A DNA stretch of 64,000 nt from Vespula vulgaris (lineage: Eukaryota > Arthropoda > Insecta > Hymenoptera > Vespidae), in assembly GCF_905475345.1 (NCBI RefSeq), contig NC_066588.1:10542501-10606500 (forward strand), read 5' to 3'. Positions 63,197-64,000 of this stretch are shown here, in pieces (the first letter of the stretch is position 1; each line of letters begins with the position of its first letter). Made by a program: the position numbers and the translations under genes. The notes beneath the pieces were generated by a model. The model saw nothing but the letters and a program-made list of their open reading frames with translations. It did no database searches and had not been told where the DNA came from.

Positions 63197-64000
63197 TTTG
63201 GTTTAGTCATTTACGCGATAATCATTAATCTTGACAGTCGATTACAGCAATTGGTACATACTCCTTATTAGTTCAGAACCATACGCGTTTGAGCTAGGGT
63301 ATCGGAGGTGCCCTGGAACATACTCTTTAGTATAGGCTTCCTGGCGGTATGTGACATAATCGTAGAGCATTTGTGTTGGAATGATTTTTAAATTTTGCTA
63401 TTTTCTAAATATAGATTATAGGCAGGCAGGTAGCATACATTTTTTTGTGAGATTATATAGTTAATTTTAAACAGGTAGGACCAGATGGTAAAATTTCCAC
63501 TCAAGATTGGAAAGTACCATCTCCTGATATTATGCAAAATTTCAGCAAATTTTAATATCTTCCAACGTATATGTCTTTTTCCATATTTGAACATTTCGTA
63601 TCGCGTGATATATCATTATCAAATGGTTCGAAAGTCTTTGCATATCTTTCGAATTGATAAAGACTTTTGAATATGTTCGACAATTAAGTATATTAAGTGT
63701 ATTAACTCTTCGTATTTCCGCGATTTCCCATAATTATTTCTATAATATTTAATTTATTATATGGATATATACATATATAAAGTTGTGTTATAAATTTCAT
63801 AGTTTTCTAATTTCGATTATTTTTTACACACCGAAGTGGGAAGAGTTAGTATTTTATCGATTTGAAGGAATGTCTGCTGGGACATTCGAGTAAGTGTGCC
63901 TGTTTAATGTGCACATTAATGTGTCAATGAATTCTTTGAGTCCATTGATTGTCCGCAGGCTAGGATAATTCGCAAAATATATAATAGTCTTATATTTTTA

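Larger units (their letters stand above)
62642..64000. other. AT-rich unique flank, no supported gene
   Basis: After the last recognisable monomer (ending near CTACCTAGAGCG) the sequence has no further satellite homology that I can see. It is AT-rich and contains only short open frames on both strands: minus 62,890-63,078 (62 codons), minus 63,388-63,594 (68 codons), plus 62,515-62,778 (87 codons, starting inside the satellite), plus 63,485-63,670 (61 codons). The frames at 63.4-63.7 kb overlap on opposite strands. None shows a motif I recognise, and none is longer than expected by chance in such DNA. I see no tRNA, rRNA or telomeric repeat. Small inverted and direct repeats are listed separately. 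Confidence 0.75.

Noticed and set aside
63388..63670. Overlapping opposite-strand frames (minus 63,388-63,594 and plus 63,485-63,670)
   Set aside because: They overlap each other in AT-rich DNA and are of chance length; no recognisable protein.
62642..64000. Transposable element at the array boundary
   Set aside because: The small inverted repeats at 62,995-63,045 and 63,160-63,183 are not terminal to any coding segment, and I see no target-site duplication or transposase motif.

Overview
This window is almost entirely satellite DNA, and I see no gene in it that I can support. From base 1 to about 59,857 it is one uninterrupted head-to-tail array of a 165-bp monomer, about 363 copies by my register count. 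No transposon or gene interrupts the array, and it runs off the left edge of the window. A eukaryotic (peri)centromeric or other heterochromatic block is the natural reading. The monomer keeps many CpG sites (11 per 165 bp by hand count), so the genome probably has little CpG methylation. Together with the AT-rich flank this suggests an invertebrate, perhaps an insect. That is inference; nothing here identifies a species.

Layout. 1-13,695 is highly homogenised monomers with short local multi-monomer duplications. 13,696-24,418 is a higher-order domain in which the same ordered diagnostic variants recur at exact multiples of 165 bp (7, 11, 7, 9, 18, 7 monomers). 24,419-33,820 is a second homogenised domain with its own variant set. 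33,821-35,798 is a 989-bp tandem duplication that carries a hairpin-loop micro-inversion. From 36,790 to 53,592 five copies of a divergent 12-monomer block (1,973 bp when complete) alternate with near-consensus monomers. 53,428-55,566 holds small tandem duplications of recombinant monomers. From 55,567 to about 59,857 the monomers become individually divergent. At about 59,857 the 165-bp family joins, inside one monomer, an older-looking related repeat made of two alternating monomer types (about 148 and 157 bp). This ends at about 62,641. The last 1.36 kb is AT-rich single-copy-looking sequence with a few small inverted and direct repeats.

Read left to right, the window is a layered satellite edge: young homogenised core, mixed higher-order blocks, decayed margin, ancestral-looking dimeric relative, then unique flank. 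The 165-bp monomer resembles the second type of the old dimer more than the first, so the large array may have expanded from that half of the dimer. Short sequence boxes survive in both families and may be functional. Short open frames in the array arise because 165 is divisible by three and each frame loses a stop only where a monomer is mutated; I do not regard them as genes. I found no CRISPR, rRNA, tRNA, operon or protein-based system.
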